Shown: positions 34,365 to 43,120, counted from the first letter of the stretch. The stretch is 56,017 bases of DNA from Bradyrhizobium centrolobii (GCF_001641635.1 NZ_LUUB01000098.1:2177-58193); one strand, 5' to 3'. Program-made: numbers and translations. Notes: a model not told the origin generated them from the sequence alone.

Positions 34365-35813
34365 TTACATGTTGTAGGCGCGCTCGGTGTGCTCGGTGAT
34401 GTCGAGGCCTTCACGCTCGCTCTCGACATTGGTGCGCAGACCAACGATCACGTCGACGACCTTGTAGAGGATCGCCGAGCCGATGCCCGACCACACCAGC
34501 GTGGTACAGACGCCCGTGGCCTGCGCGATCATCTGCGCCGCGAAGTCGTAATCGGCAACCTTCGGCGGGATCGCAGTGTAATCGATGATGCCCGCACCAC
34601 CCAGCGCCGGGTTCACCAGGATGCCGGTGCCGAGGGCGCCGACGATGCCGCCGATGCAGTGCACGCCGAACACGTCGAGGGAGTCATCGTAGCCGAGCGC
34701 ATTCTTCACGACGGTGCAGAAGAACAGGCAGACCACGCCGACCACGAGGCCGAGGACGATCGCACCCATCACGCCGGAGAAGCCGGCCGCAGGCGTAACC
34801 GCCACGAGGCCCGCGACAGCGCCGGAGATGACGCCGAGCACCGACGGGTGACCCTTGATGATCCACTCCGCGAACATCCACGACAGCGCGGCGGCCGCGG
34901 TGGCGACGAAGGAGTTGGTCATGGCGAGGGCTGCGCCGCCATTGGCTTCGAGGTTCGAACCGGCGTTGAAGCCGAACCAGCCGACCCAGAGCAGCGAGGC
35001 GCCGATCATCGACATGGTCAGCGAGTGCGGAGCCATCAGCTCCTTGCCGTAGCCGATGCGCTTGCCGATCAGGAGAGCGCCGACGAGACCGGCGATACCG
35101 GCGTTGATGTGCACGACGGTGCCGCCCGCGAAGTCGATCGCGCCCTTCTTGAAGATCCAGCCGGCGTCGGCGTTGATCTCGTCGAGCTTGGCCTGCGCCG
35201 CGGTCTTCGCCGCCGCGTCACCCGCAGCAGCGAGCGCCTTGGCCGCATCCTGGATCGCGTCCGGGCCGGGCCAGTACCAGACCATGTGCGCGATCGGGAA
35301 GTAGATCAGCGTCACCCAGAGCGGGATGAACAGGGCGATTGCCGAGAACTTCATGCGCTCGGCGAAGGCGCCGACGATGAGGGCCGGCGTGATCGCCGCG
35401 AAGGTCATCTGGAAGCACATGTAGATGAGCTCGGAGATGTTGGCGTCGACGCTGAAGGTCGCGGCCTTCGAGTCGGTCGTGACGCCCATCATGAAGGCCT
35501 TGGAAAAGCCGCCGATGAAGTCGGAACCGCCGGTGAAGGCGAGGCTGTAGCCGTACACGGCCCAGATCACGGTGACGACGCAGACGGTGTAGAACACCTG
35601 CATCAAGACCGAGAGCATGTTCTTGGAGCGGACGAGGCCGCCATAGAACAGCGCGAGGCCCGGGATCGTCATCAACAGCACGAGCACTGTCGATGTCAGC
35701 ATCCAGGCATTGTCTCCCTTGTTGACCGTTGGCTCGGCATAGGCCGCGGTTGCAGCGAACATGCCGACTGCGAGAGCCGCCAATCCCGCGCCATAGGGAC
35801 GCTTGAACGTCAT
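34365..35813 (-). CDS. amtB: Ammonium transporter (Amt family), copy 1
   Basis: AmtB is the trimeric inner-membrane ammonium channel. The 482 residues have a signal-like N-terminus (AVGMFAATAAYAE) and eleven expected helices. The twin pore histidines are in VVHINAGIAG and DVFGVHCIGG. It has a longer extracytoplasmic insert after VWYWPGPDAIQDAAK, rich in Ala/Lys, than copy 2. It follows glnK copy 1 by 37 bases, the usual arrangement, so the pair should be regulated by nitrogen status. Confidence 0.95.
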   Translation of the reverse strand: MTFKRPYGAGLAALAVGMFAATAAYAEPTVNKGDNAWMLTSTVLVLLMTIPGLALFYGGLVRSKNMLSVLMQVFYTVCVVTVIWAVYGYSLAFTGGSDFIGGFSKAFMMGVTTDSKAATFSVDANISELIYMCFQMTFAAITPALIVGAFAERMKFSAIALFIPLWVTLIYFPIAHMVWYWPGPDAIQDAAKALAAAGDAAAKTAAQAKLDEINADAGWIFKKGAIDFAGGTVVHINAGIAGLVGALLIGKRIGYGKELMAPHSLTMSMIGASLLWVGWFGFNAGSNLEANGGAALAMTNSFVATAAAALSWMFAEWIIKGHPSVLGVISGAVAGLVAVTPAAGFSGVMGAIVLGLVVGVVCLFFCTVVKNALGYDDSLDVFGVHCIGGIVGALGTGILVNPALGGAGIIDYTAIPPKVADYDFAAQMIAQATGVCTTLVWSGIGSAILYKVVDVIVGLRTNVESEREGLDITEHTERAYNM

Positions 35814-35850
35814 TTCATTTACTCCTGATTGGATGAGGTTGTGCGCGAAA

Positions 35851-36189
35851 TCAAAGGGCCGCAGCGTCGGCCTCGCCGGTGCGGATGCGAACCGCGTGGT
35901 CGAGGTTGATGACGAAGATCTTGCCGTCGCCGATCTGTCCGGTTTTCGCGGCGGACGTGATGGCGTCGATGGTCTTGTCGACCTGGTCGGAGGCGACAGC
36001 GACCTCGATCTTGATCTTGGGCAGGAAGCTCACGGCATATTCGGCGCCGCGATAGATTTCCGTATGGCCTTTCTGGCGGCCATATCCCTTGACTTCCGTC
36101 ACCGTAAGACCGTGAACGCCGATGGCGGTCAGGGCGTCACGGACTTCTTCCAGCTTGAATGGCTTGATAATCGCCATAACGATTTTCAT
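35851..36189 (-). CDS. glnK: PII signalling protein GlnK, copy 1
   Basis: PII proteins read 2-oxoglutarate and ATP/ADP and plug AmtB when nitrogen is plentiful. The 112 residues include the family start MKIVMAIIKPFKLEEVRDAL, the T-loop with Y51 (the uridylylation site, in YRGAEY) and GDGKIFV. I use ATG 36189; the upstream reading from 36252 is not family-like. A good sigma-54 promoter candidate lies about 110 bases upstream. Confidence 0.95.
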   Translation of the reverse strand: MKIVMAIIKPFKLEEVRDALTAIGVHGLTVTEVKGYGRQKGHTEIYRGAEYAVSFLPKIKIEVAVASDQVDKTIDAITSAAKTGQIGDGKIFVINLDHAVRIRTGEADAAAL

Positions 36190-36501
36190 GGGTCCTATCC
36201 CCGCTTGGGCCCGGTCCGGACGTGGCCGGGCGTTTCTCGACTGGTTCGCCACGAGGGAGAAGTTTTCACTACGCGGGCACAGCCGGCACCCGTAGAATCA
36301 AATGCCGTGCCAGATCGTCCGCATTGCCTAACGGACTATGAACGCGGGGCTTTTCGCGTTTGGCGGGTGTTGCGGTGCAGTGCGCCATTACGTCGCGCTC
36401 AAAACGTAGTCAGACCTGCTCAAAACGCGGGCATGACAGGCTACCGACACAATGTTGCTCATGCGTCGGGCAGCAATCCGGTATTTTGATACGGCAGGCG
36501 C
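36190..36501. other. Intergenic region between glnK copy 1 and amtB copy 2
   Basis: This 312-base stretch contains a sigma-54 site (36297-36312) for leftward glnK transcription. The remainder between 36313 and the amtB2 stop shows no gene, repeat or clear terminator. Confidence 0.45.
36297..36312 (-). promoter_or_regulatory. Sigma-54 (RpoN) promoter of glnK copy 1
   Basis: Read on the minus strand the sequence is TGGCACG-GCAT-TTGAT, against the consensus TGGCACG-N4-TTGCT. The -24 element is perfect and only one base of the -12 element differs. It lies 108-123 bases upstream of the glnK start, as expected for an NtrC-activated gene. Confidence 0.72.
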
Positions 36502-37824
36502 TTACTGCAGAGCTTCGCCGTGCTGCGAAATATCGAGCCCTTCGAGCTCGTGCTCACGGGATACGCGCAAGGGCACGAACAGGGCGACCAGCTTGAGCAG
36601 GACGAAGCTCACGCCGGCCGACCAGGCGAAGGTGATGGCGACGCCGAGGAGCTGGATCAGCACCTGCTGGGGATGGCCCTCAAGCAGCCCGGCGGTCCCG
36701 CCGATCGCGCTGGTCGCGAACACGCCGGCAAGCAGGGTGCCGGTCAGCCCGCCGATGCCGTGGACGCCGAACACGTCGAGGGAGTCGTCGTACTTGAAGC
36801 GGTGCTTCAGCCAGGTGCAGGCCCAGTAGCAAACCGCCCCGGCAATCACCCCGATGACGATGCCGTGCCAGGGCGCGACGAAGCCGGAGGCCGGCGTGAT
36901 GGTGCCGAGCCCGGCGACGGCGCCGGAGATCATGCCGAGCACTGAGGGCTTGCGCCGGGTCGACCATTCGATCGCGCCCCAGGTCACCGCGCCGGAGCAG
37001 GCGGCGAGATGCGTCGCGATGATCGCCATGACGGCGCGTGCATTGGCCGCGCCCGCCGAGCCGCCGTTGAAGCCGAACCAGCCCACCCACAACAGCCCCG
37101 TGCCCATCACGGCGAGCGAGAGATCGAACGGCGAGAGATTGTCAGTGCCGTAGCCGTGACGGCGTCCCATCACCTTCGCTGCCACGAGGCCGCCGGTGCC
37201 GGCGGACAGATGCACCACCAGGCCGCCGGCGAAATCGAGCACGCCCATGCTGGCCAGGAAGCCGCCGCCCCACTCCCAGTGTGCCAGCGGAATGTAGACG
37301 AAGATGAACCAGGCGATGGAGAACAACAGATAGGCGGAGAAGCGCATGCGGTCGGCGACCGAGCCTGCCACCAGCGCCACCGTGATGATGGCGAACGTCA
37401 TCTGGTAGAGCATGAACAGCGCTTCCGGAATCGTCTTGGCCGCCGGGTTGACACTGTCCATCGTCATGCCGGCGAGAAACCAGCGGTCGAGCGTGCCGAG
37501 CCACGGCCCGTCGCCGACGAAGCAGAGCGAATAGCCGAACGCGACCCAGAGAATCGAGATCAGCGTCACCGCGGCCAGACTCTGCGCCATGGTGGCAAGC
37601 ACGTTCTTCTTGCGCACCATGCCGGAATAGAACAGCGCGAGCCCGGGGATCGTCATCATCAGCACCAGGGCGGTGGCGACAATCATCCAGGCGGTGTCGG
37701 CGGTGCTGATGTCGGCGGCCGCGGCATGCGCCGGCGACGCAATGACGGACACAAGTCCGATCGGCGCAGCAATGCTCGCTGCGCGGCGCAAGAATCCCGC
37801 CATGTCGTTACCCCCAGCATACAA
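36502..37824 (-). CDS. amtB: Ammonium transporter (Amt family), copy 2
   Basis: The 440 residues have the Amt fold, with pore histidines in VVHLSAGTGG and DVFGVHGIGG and the phenylalanine-gate segment retained. A signal-like N-terminus is followed by ADISTADTAWMIVATALVLMMTIPGLALFYSG, typical of the family. It is shorter than copy 1 because the extracytoplasmic insert is missing. It lies 51 bases after glnK copy 2. Why two systems are kept in tandem is unknown. Confidence 0.94.
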   Translation of the reverse strand: MYAGGNDMAGFLRRAASIAAPIGLVSVIASPAHAAAADISTADTAWMIVATALVLMMTIPGLALFYSGMVRKKNVLATMAQSLAAVTLISILWVAFGYSLCFVGDGPWLGTLDRWFLAGMTMDSVNPAAKTIPEALFMLYQMTFAIITVALVAGSVADRMRFSAYLLFSIAWFIFVYIPLAHWEWGGGFLASMGVLDFAGGLVVHLSAGTGGLVAAKVMGRRHGYGTDNLSPFDLSLAVMGTGLLWVGWFGFNGGSAGAANARAVMAIIATHLAACSGAVTWGAIEWSTRRKPSVLGMISGAVAGLGTITPASGFVAPWHGIVIGVIAGAVCYWACTWLKHRFKYDDSLDVFGVHGIGGLTGTLLAGVFATSAIGGTAGLLEGHPQQVLIQLLGVAITFAWSAGVSFVLLKLVALFVPLRVSREHELEGLDISQHGEALQ

Positions 37825-37875
37825 GTAGCGTCGCTCGCTGCGGCAACGTTGCCGGTGCGATCGAAAAAGACAGTG

Positions 37876-38214
37876 TTAGAGCGCGTCGCTGTCGGTTTCG
37901 CCGGTGCGGATGCGCAGCGCGTGGTCGATCGGCGTGACGAAGATCTTGCCGTCGCCGATCTGGCCCGTGCGCGCGGTCGAGGTGATCACGCTGACTGCCT
38001 TGTCGGCGATGTCGGAGGGGACCGCGATCTCGATCCGCAGCTTCGGCAGGAAATTCACGACATATTCGGCACCGCGATAGATCTCGGTATGGCCCTTCTG
38101 GCGGCCATAGCCCTTCACTTCTGTCACGGTCATGCCGTGGACGCCGATCGCCGTCAGCGCCTGACGGACCTCATCGAGCTTGAAGGGTTTGATGATCGCG
38201 ACGACGAGTTTCAT
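37876..38214 (-). CDS. glnK: PII signalling protein GlnK, copy 2
   Basis: The 112-residue protein starts MKLVVAIIKPFKLDEVRQAL and has Y51 in the T-loop (TEIYRGAEY), identical there to copy 1. Copies 1 and 2 differ mainly in the first 20 and last 45 residues. It is the first gene of the second glnK-amtB pair. No convincing sigma-54 site was found upstream, unlike copy 1, so the two pairs may be controlled differently. Confidence 0.94.
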   Translation of the reverse strand: MKLVVAIIKPFKLDEVRQALTAIGVHGMTVTEVKGYGRQKGHTEIYRGAEYVVNFLPKLRIEIAVPSDIADKAVSVITSTARTGQIGDGKIFVTPIDHALRIRTGETDSDAL

Positions 38215-38456
38215 GGTCAGGCCTATTCCCCGGGCTACGCCACGCCGCATGTGAACGGCGCTGCGTCAATCTGGCATCTTTCCGGGCAAATGGCACAAAA
38301 AAGTTGCAGATTGAAGGGGAAAAACGCGTGAGGCTCCCGGTCCCCGCCTCTGTACAGGGCAGCCGTTCATCCTCCACAATGCATTTTTGGCATGGATGCG
38401 GTGAACCTGCGCGTGTCGAACGGCACATAAGTATTTTGAGGTTGAAGGGGCGCTTC

Positions 38457-39350
38457 ATGGCGAGTTGGTTTTACGCATCCGAGGGCAAGCAGCAGGGACC
38501 CTATCCCGAAGCGCAATTCCGCGACCTCGTCGCCCAAGGCGTCGTCCGTCCCGATACGCTGGTGTGGACCGAAGGCATGGCCGGCTGGCAGAAGGCCGCC
38601 GAAATTCCCGGATTGATTGGGGGCGGCGGTGCTCCACCAATGGTCCCGGCCGGCGGTCCGCCGATGATGGGCGCCAGTGGCTATGGAAGTGCCGGCGGAG
38701 GATCGCTGTCGGTCGATTTCGGCATCCTCGAGTTCACGTGGCGCAGCATCGTGATGCTGATCGGCATGTGCTTCATCATCCCGGTGCCATGGGTGTTCGT
38801 CTGGTACACGAAGTGGATCGTGTCCTGCGTGAAAGTCCCGGGGCGGCCCAATCTCAGCTTCACCGGCAATGCGATGACGTTGGTGCCTTGGTTTTTCGGC
38901 TTCATCGTTCTGGCGATCGCAATCGGCTACAGCGGCGTCCAGCTGCTCGGCAACCTGCTGTTCATCGTCCAGCTCGTTCTTTACTGGCTCCTGATCAAAT
39001 GGATGGTCGCGAACCTCGCCTCCAACGGGCAGTCGCTCGCTCTCAGCTTCACGGGCTCAGTGTGGGCCTATATCGGCTGGAACCTGTTGTTCGCGATCTC
39101 CGTCATCACGATCATCGGCTGGGCCTGGGTCGCCGCGGCCCAGCTTCGCTGGATGTGTCGCAGCATTCAGGGCACGCGACGCGAGATCGTCTTCCAGGGC
39201 AGCGGACTGGGAATTCTCTGGCGCGGAATCGTGGCCGCGATTCTGTTCAGCTTCATCATCCCGATTCCCTGGGTGTATCGCTGGATCATGAACTGGACGG
39301 CGTCGCAGACCGAGCTCGTTGGCCGGGGAGGCGCCGCTCACGGTTTCTGA
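38457..39350 (+). CDS. GYF_2-domain membrane protein with DUF898-like region
   Basis: The 297-residue protein begins with a GYF_2 domain (about 1-50; WFYASEGKQQGPYPEAQFRDL then VWTEGMAGWQKA), a Gly/Pro-rich linker to about 90, and five or six transmembrane helices (WRSIVMLIGMCFIIPVPWVF repeated in sense near the end as LWRGIVAAILFSFIIPIPWV). Its function is unknown. I chose ATG 38457, with GAAGGGG upstream, rather than a longer reading from 38304. It diverges from glnK copy 2 and ends one base before the convergent tesB stop. Confidence 0.82.
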   Translation: MASWFYASEGKQQGPYPEAQFRDLVAQGVVRPDTLVWTEGMAGWQKAAEIPGLIGGGGAPPMVPAGGPPMMGASGYGSAGGGSLSVDFGILEFTWRSIVMLIGMCFIIPVPWVFVWYTKWIVSCVKVPGRPNLSFTGNAMTLVPWFFGFIVLAIAIGYSGVQLLGNLLFIVQLVLYWLLIKWMVANLASNGQSLALSFTGSVWAYIGWNLLFAISVITIIGWAWVAAAQLRWMCRSIQGTRREIVFQGSGLGILWRGIVAAILFSFIIPIPWVYRWIMNWTASQTELVGRGGAAHGF

Positions 39351-39351
39351 A

Positions 39352-40212
39352 CTATCTCCGCTCGCGCACGGAGCCTTCCTGCGCGACGGAGGCTACCAGC
39401 GTGCCGTCAGGCTTGAAGATCAGGCCGCGGGTCAATCCGCGGCCGCCTTGCGCGCTCGGAGAATCCTGCGCGTAGAGCAGCCATTCGTCGGCGCGGAAGG
39501 GGCGGTGAAACCACATCGCGTGATCGAGGCTCGCCGGCATCATGCACTTGTCGAACAGCGTGCGGCCGTAGCGGGCCATCACCGCATCGAGCAGTGAAAA
39601 ATCCGACGCATAGGCCAGAGCGCACATGTGCAGCGCCGGATCGTCGGGCAGTTTGGCCGCGGTCTTGATCCAGACATTGATGCGGCCGTCGTCGATCTTC
39701 TGGCCGAAATAGCGGCCGATCTCAACCGGGCGCAGCTCGATCGGACGATCGGACTCGTAGTAGCGGCGGATGAATTCCGGCATCTCGCGGAACATCGGCT
39801 GCTTCGCCACCTCCTCCGCCGTGAGCTTCTCCGGCGGCGGCACGTCGGGCATTTTGTCCTGGTGATCGAAGGCGCCCTCCTCCTCGGCATGGAACGACAC
39901 CATGATCGAGAAGATCGCGTTGCCATGCTGGATCGCGGTGACGCGGCGGGTCGAATAGCTCTTGCCGTCGCGCAAGCGCTCGACCTGGTAGATGATCGGG
40001 ATCTGCGGATCGCCCGGCAGGATGAAATAGCAGTGCAGCGAGTGCGGCAGCCGGCCCTCGACCGTGCGGCAGGCCGCAACCATCGCCTGCCCGATCACCT
40101 GCCCGCCGAACACCCGCTGCCAGCTCGTCTTCGGGCTGTTGCCGCGGAATAGGTTCACCTCGAGCTGCTCGAGGTCGAGGATCGAAATGAGGTCGATCAG
40201 GCTTTTGGACAT
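39352..40212 (-). CDS. tesB: Acyl-CoA thioesterase II
   Basis: TesB hydrolyses medium- and long-chain acyl-CoA. The 286 residues form a double hotdog, with the N-terminal segment LEQLEVNLFRGNSP and GGQVIGQAMVAA, and the C-terminal SLDHAMWFHRPFRADEWLLY and GRGLTRGLIF, where the family catalytic Asp/Thr/Gln residues are found. The internal ATG 40212 (MSKSLIDLISIL) is preferred. The longer reading from 40353 runs through a repeat. Confidence 0.93.
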   Translation of the reverse strand: MSKSLIDLISILDLEQLEVNLFRGNSPKTSWQRVFGGQVIGQAMVAACRTVEGRLPHSLHCYFILPGDPQIPIIYQVERLRDGKSYSTRRVTAIQHGNAIFSIMVSFHAEEEGAFDHQDKMPDVPPPEKLTAEEVAKQPMFREMPEFIRRYYESDRPIELRPVEIGRYFGQKIDDGRINVWIKTAAKLPDDPALHMCALAYASDFSLLDAVMARYGRTLFDKCMMPASLDHAMWFHRPFRADEWLLYAQDSPSAQGGRGLTRGLIFKPDGTLVASVAQEGSVRERR

Positions 40213-40230
40213 GGCGGTGCTTTCAAAAGG

Positions 40231-40326
40231 ATCTCGACATTTCGGGGCACGCTTAGTGAACCCGGAATCTCGAGCCGACAACCTCTGGATTCCTGGTTCG
40301 CGCTCGCGCGCTTCCCGGAATGACGA
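40231..40326. repeat. Degenerate palindromic repeat of the CATTCCGGGG class
   Basis: cgacatttcggggcacgcttagtgaacccggaatctcgag and ggattcctggttcgcgctcgcgcgcttcccggaatgacga are diverged inverted arms. It separates the tesB start from the ubiquinone hydroxylase gene. Confidence 0.65.
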
Positions 40327-40414
40327 AATGGGGGCCTTCCGCCCTTGTTTCACCGCACTGTTTCGCCCACCTCAAGTCTGCTAGCAAGACCAAGAGTTGG
40401 TCGGGAATTTTGGT

Positions 40415-41635
40415 ATGTCGGTACAGGGTAGCATTGTCATTGGCGGCGGCGCGTTTGCGGGCCTGGCGCTGGCGCTGGCGCTGCGCCAGGGGCTCGGGCC
40501 TGACGTGCCCGTCATCGTCGCCGACCCCGCGCTTGCGACGCGGCCGAGCCGCGACCCGCGCGCGACCGCGATCGTGGCGGCCTGCCGCCGGCTGTTCGAG
40601 GCGATCGGCGCCTGGGACGACGTCAAGGATCAGGCGCAGCCGATCCTCGACATGGTCGTCACCGATTCAAAGCTGGAGGACGCCATGCGTCCGGTGTTTC
40701 TGACCTTCGCCGGCGATGTCGAGCCGGGCGAACCCTTTGCGCATATGATCGAGAACTGCCGCCTGATCGATGTGCTGGTGGCGCGCGCGGAAGCTGCGGG
40801 CGTCGATCTCCGCGCCACCGCGGTGACGTCCTACGATTCGCGCCCCGATGGCATCGACGTGACGCTTGGCGATGGCAGCGTGGTTGCCGCGAGCCTCTTG
40901 ATCGCCGCCGATGGTGCAAGATCGAAGCTGCGCGAGCGCGCCGGCATCGTCACCCATGGCTGGGAGTATGATCAGTCCGGCATCGTCGTCACTGTCGGCC
41001 ATGAGCGTGACCACGAGGGGCGTGCCGAAGAGCACTTCTTGCCCTCAGGTCCCTTCGCGATCCTGCCGCTCACCGGAAAACGCTCCTCGCTGGTGTGGAC
41101 CGAGCGCCGCGCGGAAGCCGCGCGCATCGTTGGCTTGAGCGAGGAGGAATTCCACGGCGAGCTCGAGCAGCGCTTCGGCCTGCATCTCGGCGAGGTGAAG
41201 GCGCTCGACAAGCCGCGCGCGTTCCCGCTGTCCTATTTCGTGGCGCGCTCCTTCATCGCCGAGCGCCTGGCGCTGGTCGGCGATGCCGCCCATGTCATCC
41301 ATCCGATCGCCGGTCAGGGCCTCAACATGGGTCTGAAGGATGTCGCGGCGCTGGCCGAAGTGGTCGTCGACGCCGCGCGGCTCGGCATGGATATCGGCCA
41401 GGCCGACGTGCTCGAACGTTACCAGCGCTGGCGGCGCTTCGATACGATGGCAATGGGCGTCGCCACCAACTCGCTGAACTTCCTGTTCTCCAACAAGTCG
41501 ACGCTGCTCCGCACCGTGCGCGACATCGGCCTCGGCATCGTCGACCGCGCGCCGCCGCTCAAGAACCTGTTCATCCGCCAGGCCGCCGGACTGACGGGCG
41601 AGGTGCCGAGGCTGTTGAAGGGCGAGGCGTTGTAA
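40415..41635 (+). CDS. FAD-dependent UbiH/UbiF/COQ6-family ubiquinone biosynthesis hydroxylase
   Basis: Family members hydroxylate the ubiquinone ring using FAD, NAD(P)H and O2. The 406 residues have the N-terminal dinucleotide-binding motif IVIGGGAFAGLALALAL, the middle LLIAADGARSKLRE (DG motif) and the second FAD motif RLALVGDAAHVIHPIAGQGLNMGLKD. Which ring position is oxidised cannot be told; alphaproteobacteria often have fewer, broader UbiH-like enzymes (UbiL). An upstream TTG (40397) is an alternative start. Confidence 0.88.
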   Translation: MSVQGSIVIGGGAFAGLALALALRQGLGPDVPVIVADPALATRPSRDPRATAIVAACRRLFEAIGAWDDVKDQAQPILDMVVTDSKLEDAMRPVFLTFAGDVEPGEPFAHMIENCRLIDVLVARAEAAGVDLRATAVTSYDSRPDGIDVTLGDGSVVAASLLIAADGARSKLRERAGIVTHGWEYDQSGIVVTVGHERDHEGRAEEHFLPSGPFAILPLTGKRSSLVWTERRAEAARIVGLSEEEFHGELEQRFGLHLGEVKALDKPRAFPLSYFVARSFIAERLALVGDAAHVIHPIAGQGLNMGLKDVAALAEVVVDAARLGMDIGQADVLERYQRWRRFDTMAMGVATNSLNFLFSNKSTLLRTVRDIGLGIVDRAPPLKNLFIRQAAGLTGEVPRLLKGEAL

Positions 41636-41658
41636 GAGCGCGCTCGCGCCACACACTC

Positions 41659-41811
41659 CCATGTCGTCCCGGACAAGCGCAGCGAAGCGGAGCGCAGATC
41701 TGGGACCCATAACCCCAGGGAGTAGTTGTGGCGCGAAGCTGGTAACCACCAGCCCTCGCCAAACCACTTCCTGTGGTTATGGGTCCCGGCCTTCGCCGGG
41801 ACGACACTGAG
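41659..41811. repeat. Long palindromic GTCGTCCCGG-type repeat
   Basis: gtcgtcccggacaagcgcagcgaagcggag begins the left arm, and gggtcccggccttcgccgggacgac ends the right arm. The inner parts (gggacccataaccccaggg and aaaccacttcctgtggttatgggtcc) are also complementary. It is a full-length relative of the interrupted repeat at 55,569, which allows comparison across the IS insertion. Confidence 0.85.
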
Positions 41812-41860
41812 AATGTTGCACGGTCATCGCGCAACACATCTAGGTCAGGCGGCCCCTACC

Positions 41861-42058
41861 TCAGTCGATCTTCCGCGCCTCTTCCGGCAGCATGATCGGG
41901 ATGCCGTCGCGGATCGGATAGGCGAGTTTGGCTGAGCGCGAGATCAGTTCCTGCCGCGTCGAATCGAATTCCAGCGGGCCCTTGGTCAGCGGGCAGACCA
42001 GGATCTCCAGCAATTTGGGATCGACGCTGTTTTCGGGGCGTTCGGTGGTCGCGTTCAT
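41861..42058 (-). CDS. Trm112-family protein
   Basis: The 65-residue protein has LLEILVCPLTKGPLEFD and AYPIRDGIPIMLPEEAR, the signature of the small Trm112 (UPF0434) family. Eukaryotic and some bacterial members activate methyltransferases. It keeps one cysteine of the zinc set. In rhizobia I expect this gene next to LON-domain and thioredoxin genes; here those lie 8 kb to the right. Confidence 0.88.
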   Translation of the reverse strand: MNATTERPENSVDPKLLEILVCPLTKGPLEFDSTRQELISRSAKLAYPIRDGIPIMLPEEARKID

Positions 42059-42132
42059 CGTGGTCTCCGGTGATCAGCTGGCTGTAGCACAGAAAGTGCC
42101 GGCCGCCCATCGCGGCGACCGCGGGCCGGTGG

Positions 42133-42663
42133 TCAGGCAGAAACCATCTGCCAGAGCTCGTCGAGCAGCGCCTGAAGCCGCACCGCCGGTACTGGCGCGC
42201 CCGACAGGGCGAAGCCGAGGAACGTCCAATAGAGAATTTGCGCGCGGGCCTGTGCCATCGCCGAGGCGAGCCCCCGTTTCTCCAGCAGTGTCTCGATATA
42301 GTCGAGCCTGCGGCGGTCGATCGCGCGGACCGCGCCTTGCGCCGCCGGATCGAACGCCGCCCAGTTGCGCACGGCCCGCTCCAGGTCGAGCCGCGCGCCA
42401 AAGGACCTGCGCAGCAGGGATTTCAGCGGCTCGTCGCTGTCGGCCTCGACATCGGCGATGATCTGCTCGGCCGCGATTTCGCGCCAGCGCTTCAGCACGG
42501 CCGCGTGGAACGCGCCGAGATCGGCAAAATGCCAATAGAAGCTGCCGCGCGAGACGCCCATGGCCTTTGCGAGCGGATCGGCCTTGAGCGCGGTGAAGCC
42601 GTTCTTGGCGAGCGTCTTGAGTCCCTCTTTGACCCAGTCGTCGGCGGAAAGCTGTTCGGTCAT
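42133..42663 (-). CDS. TetR-family transcriptional repressor
   Basis: The 176-residue protein has a TetR helix-turn-helix in its first 55 residues (ADPLAKAMGVSRGSFYWHF) and an all-helical C-terminal ligand domain ending YWTFLGFALSGAPVPAVRLQALLDELWQMV. I chose ATG 42663 rather than 42825, which runs through the operators. It diverges from a four-gene operon, and the 106-base gap has two matching palindromes around a sigma-70 promoter. The inducer is unknown; the genes it faces suggest an acyl-CoA or aromatic compound. Confidence 0.88.
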   Translation of the reverse strand: MTEQLSADDWVKEGLKTLAKNGFTALKADPLAKAMGVSRGSFYWHFADLGAFHAAVLKRWREIAAEQIIADVEADSDEPLKSLLRRSFGARLDLERAVRNWAAFDPAAQGAVRAIDRRRLDYIETLLEKRGLASAMAQARAQILYWTFLGFALSGAPVPAVRLQALLDELWQMVSA

Positions 42664-42682
42664 CTGCGGTTCCAGAATTCGA

Positions 42683-42700
42683 CCATACAGTAGTGTATTG
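42683..42700. promoter_or_regulatory. TetR operator 1
   Basis: CCATACA-GTAG-TGTATTG has inverted arms with one mismatch. Its last three bases are part of the -35 element of the divergent operon. Confidence 0.8.
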
Positions 42701-42726
42701 ACAGTCGCCGCGCCAGCGCCTATCTC
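42698..42726 (+). promoter_or_regulatory. Sigma-70-type promoter of the four-gene operon
   Basis: TTGACA at 42698-42703 and TATCTC at 42721-42726 are 17 bases apart. The perfect -35 and spacing, with operators on both sides, make this the likely start. It lies 44 bases before the 42770 ATG. Confidence 0.75.
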
Positions 42727-42727
42727 T

Positions 42728-42745
42728 CCATACACTACTGTATGG
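42728..42745. promoter_or_regulatory. TetR operator 2 (perfect palindromic arms)
   Basis: CCATACA-CTAC-TGTATGG has perfect seven-base arms. It covers the expected transcription start, one base after the -10 element, and carries the reverse-complement spacer of operator 1. Confidence 0.85.
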
Positions 42746-42769
42746 ACAGCACTATACGGAGACTTGGCG

Positions 42770-43120
42770 ATGCGCGACCTGTTGCTCCAATGTGCCGGGC
42801 TGGCCACGATCGCCGTGGCCCTCACTCACGGAATTCTCGGCGAGACCAAAGTCTTCGCGCGCGCCCGCATCGAGCCGGAACGGCTGCGCACCCTGATCCG
42901 GCTGGTCTGGCAGACCTCGACCGTCGCCTGGATCGGCGGCGGCGTCTTGCTGATCGCCACGCCCTGGATGGCCTCGGAGCCGGCGCGGCACTGGATCATC
43001 GCCACGCTGGCCTGCGTGTTCGCCTTCGCGGCCTTCGCCAATGCCTGGGCGACGCGCGGCCGCCACTTCGGCTGGATGGCGCTCAGTGCCGTCGTGGCGA
43101 TGGCGATTGCCGGCTACTGA
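42770..43120 (+). CDS. Small membrane protein of unknown function
   Basis: The 116 residues form four likely helices (MRDLLLQCAGLATIAVALTHG, VAWIGGGVLLIATPW, WIIATLACVFAFAAFANAW, MALSAVVAMAIAGY) with charged loops. I do not recognise the family. A GGAG precedes the ATG. It is the first gene after the TetR-controlled promoter and is followed by the enoyl-CoA hydratase after 45 bases. Confidence 0.75.
   Translation: MRDLLLQCAGLATIAVALTHGILGETKVFARARIEPERLRTLIRLVWQTSTVAWIGGGVLLIATPWMASEPARHWIIATLACVFAFAAFANAWATRGRHFGWMALSAVVAMAIAGY

Noticed and set aside
34389..35828. 479-codon frame antisense to amtB copy 1
   Set aside because: Composition is rich in Asp, Glu, His and Arg and the sequence mirrors the transporter's codons; no domain is seen. 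The same holds for 37009-38331.
38291..38308. TGGCAC...TTGCA as a sigma-54 promoter for the GYF_2 gene
   Set aside because: The distance between GG and GC is 12 bases instead of the required 10.
41571..41837. Small proteins read from repeats (also at 14758-15228 and 31663-32121)
   Set aside because: They translate palindromic repeats and flanking gene ends, with no conserved protein features.
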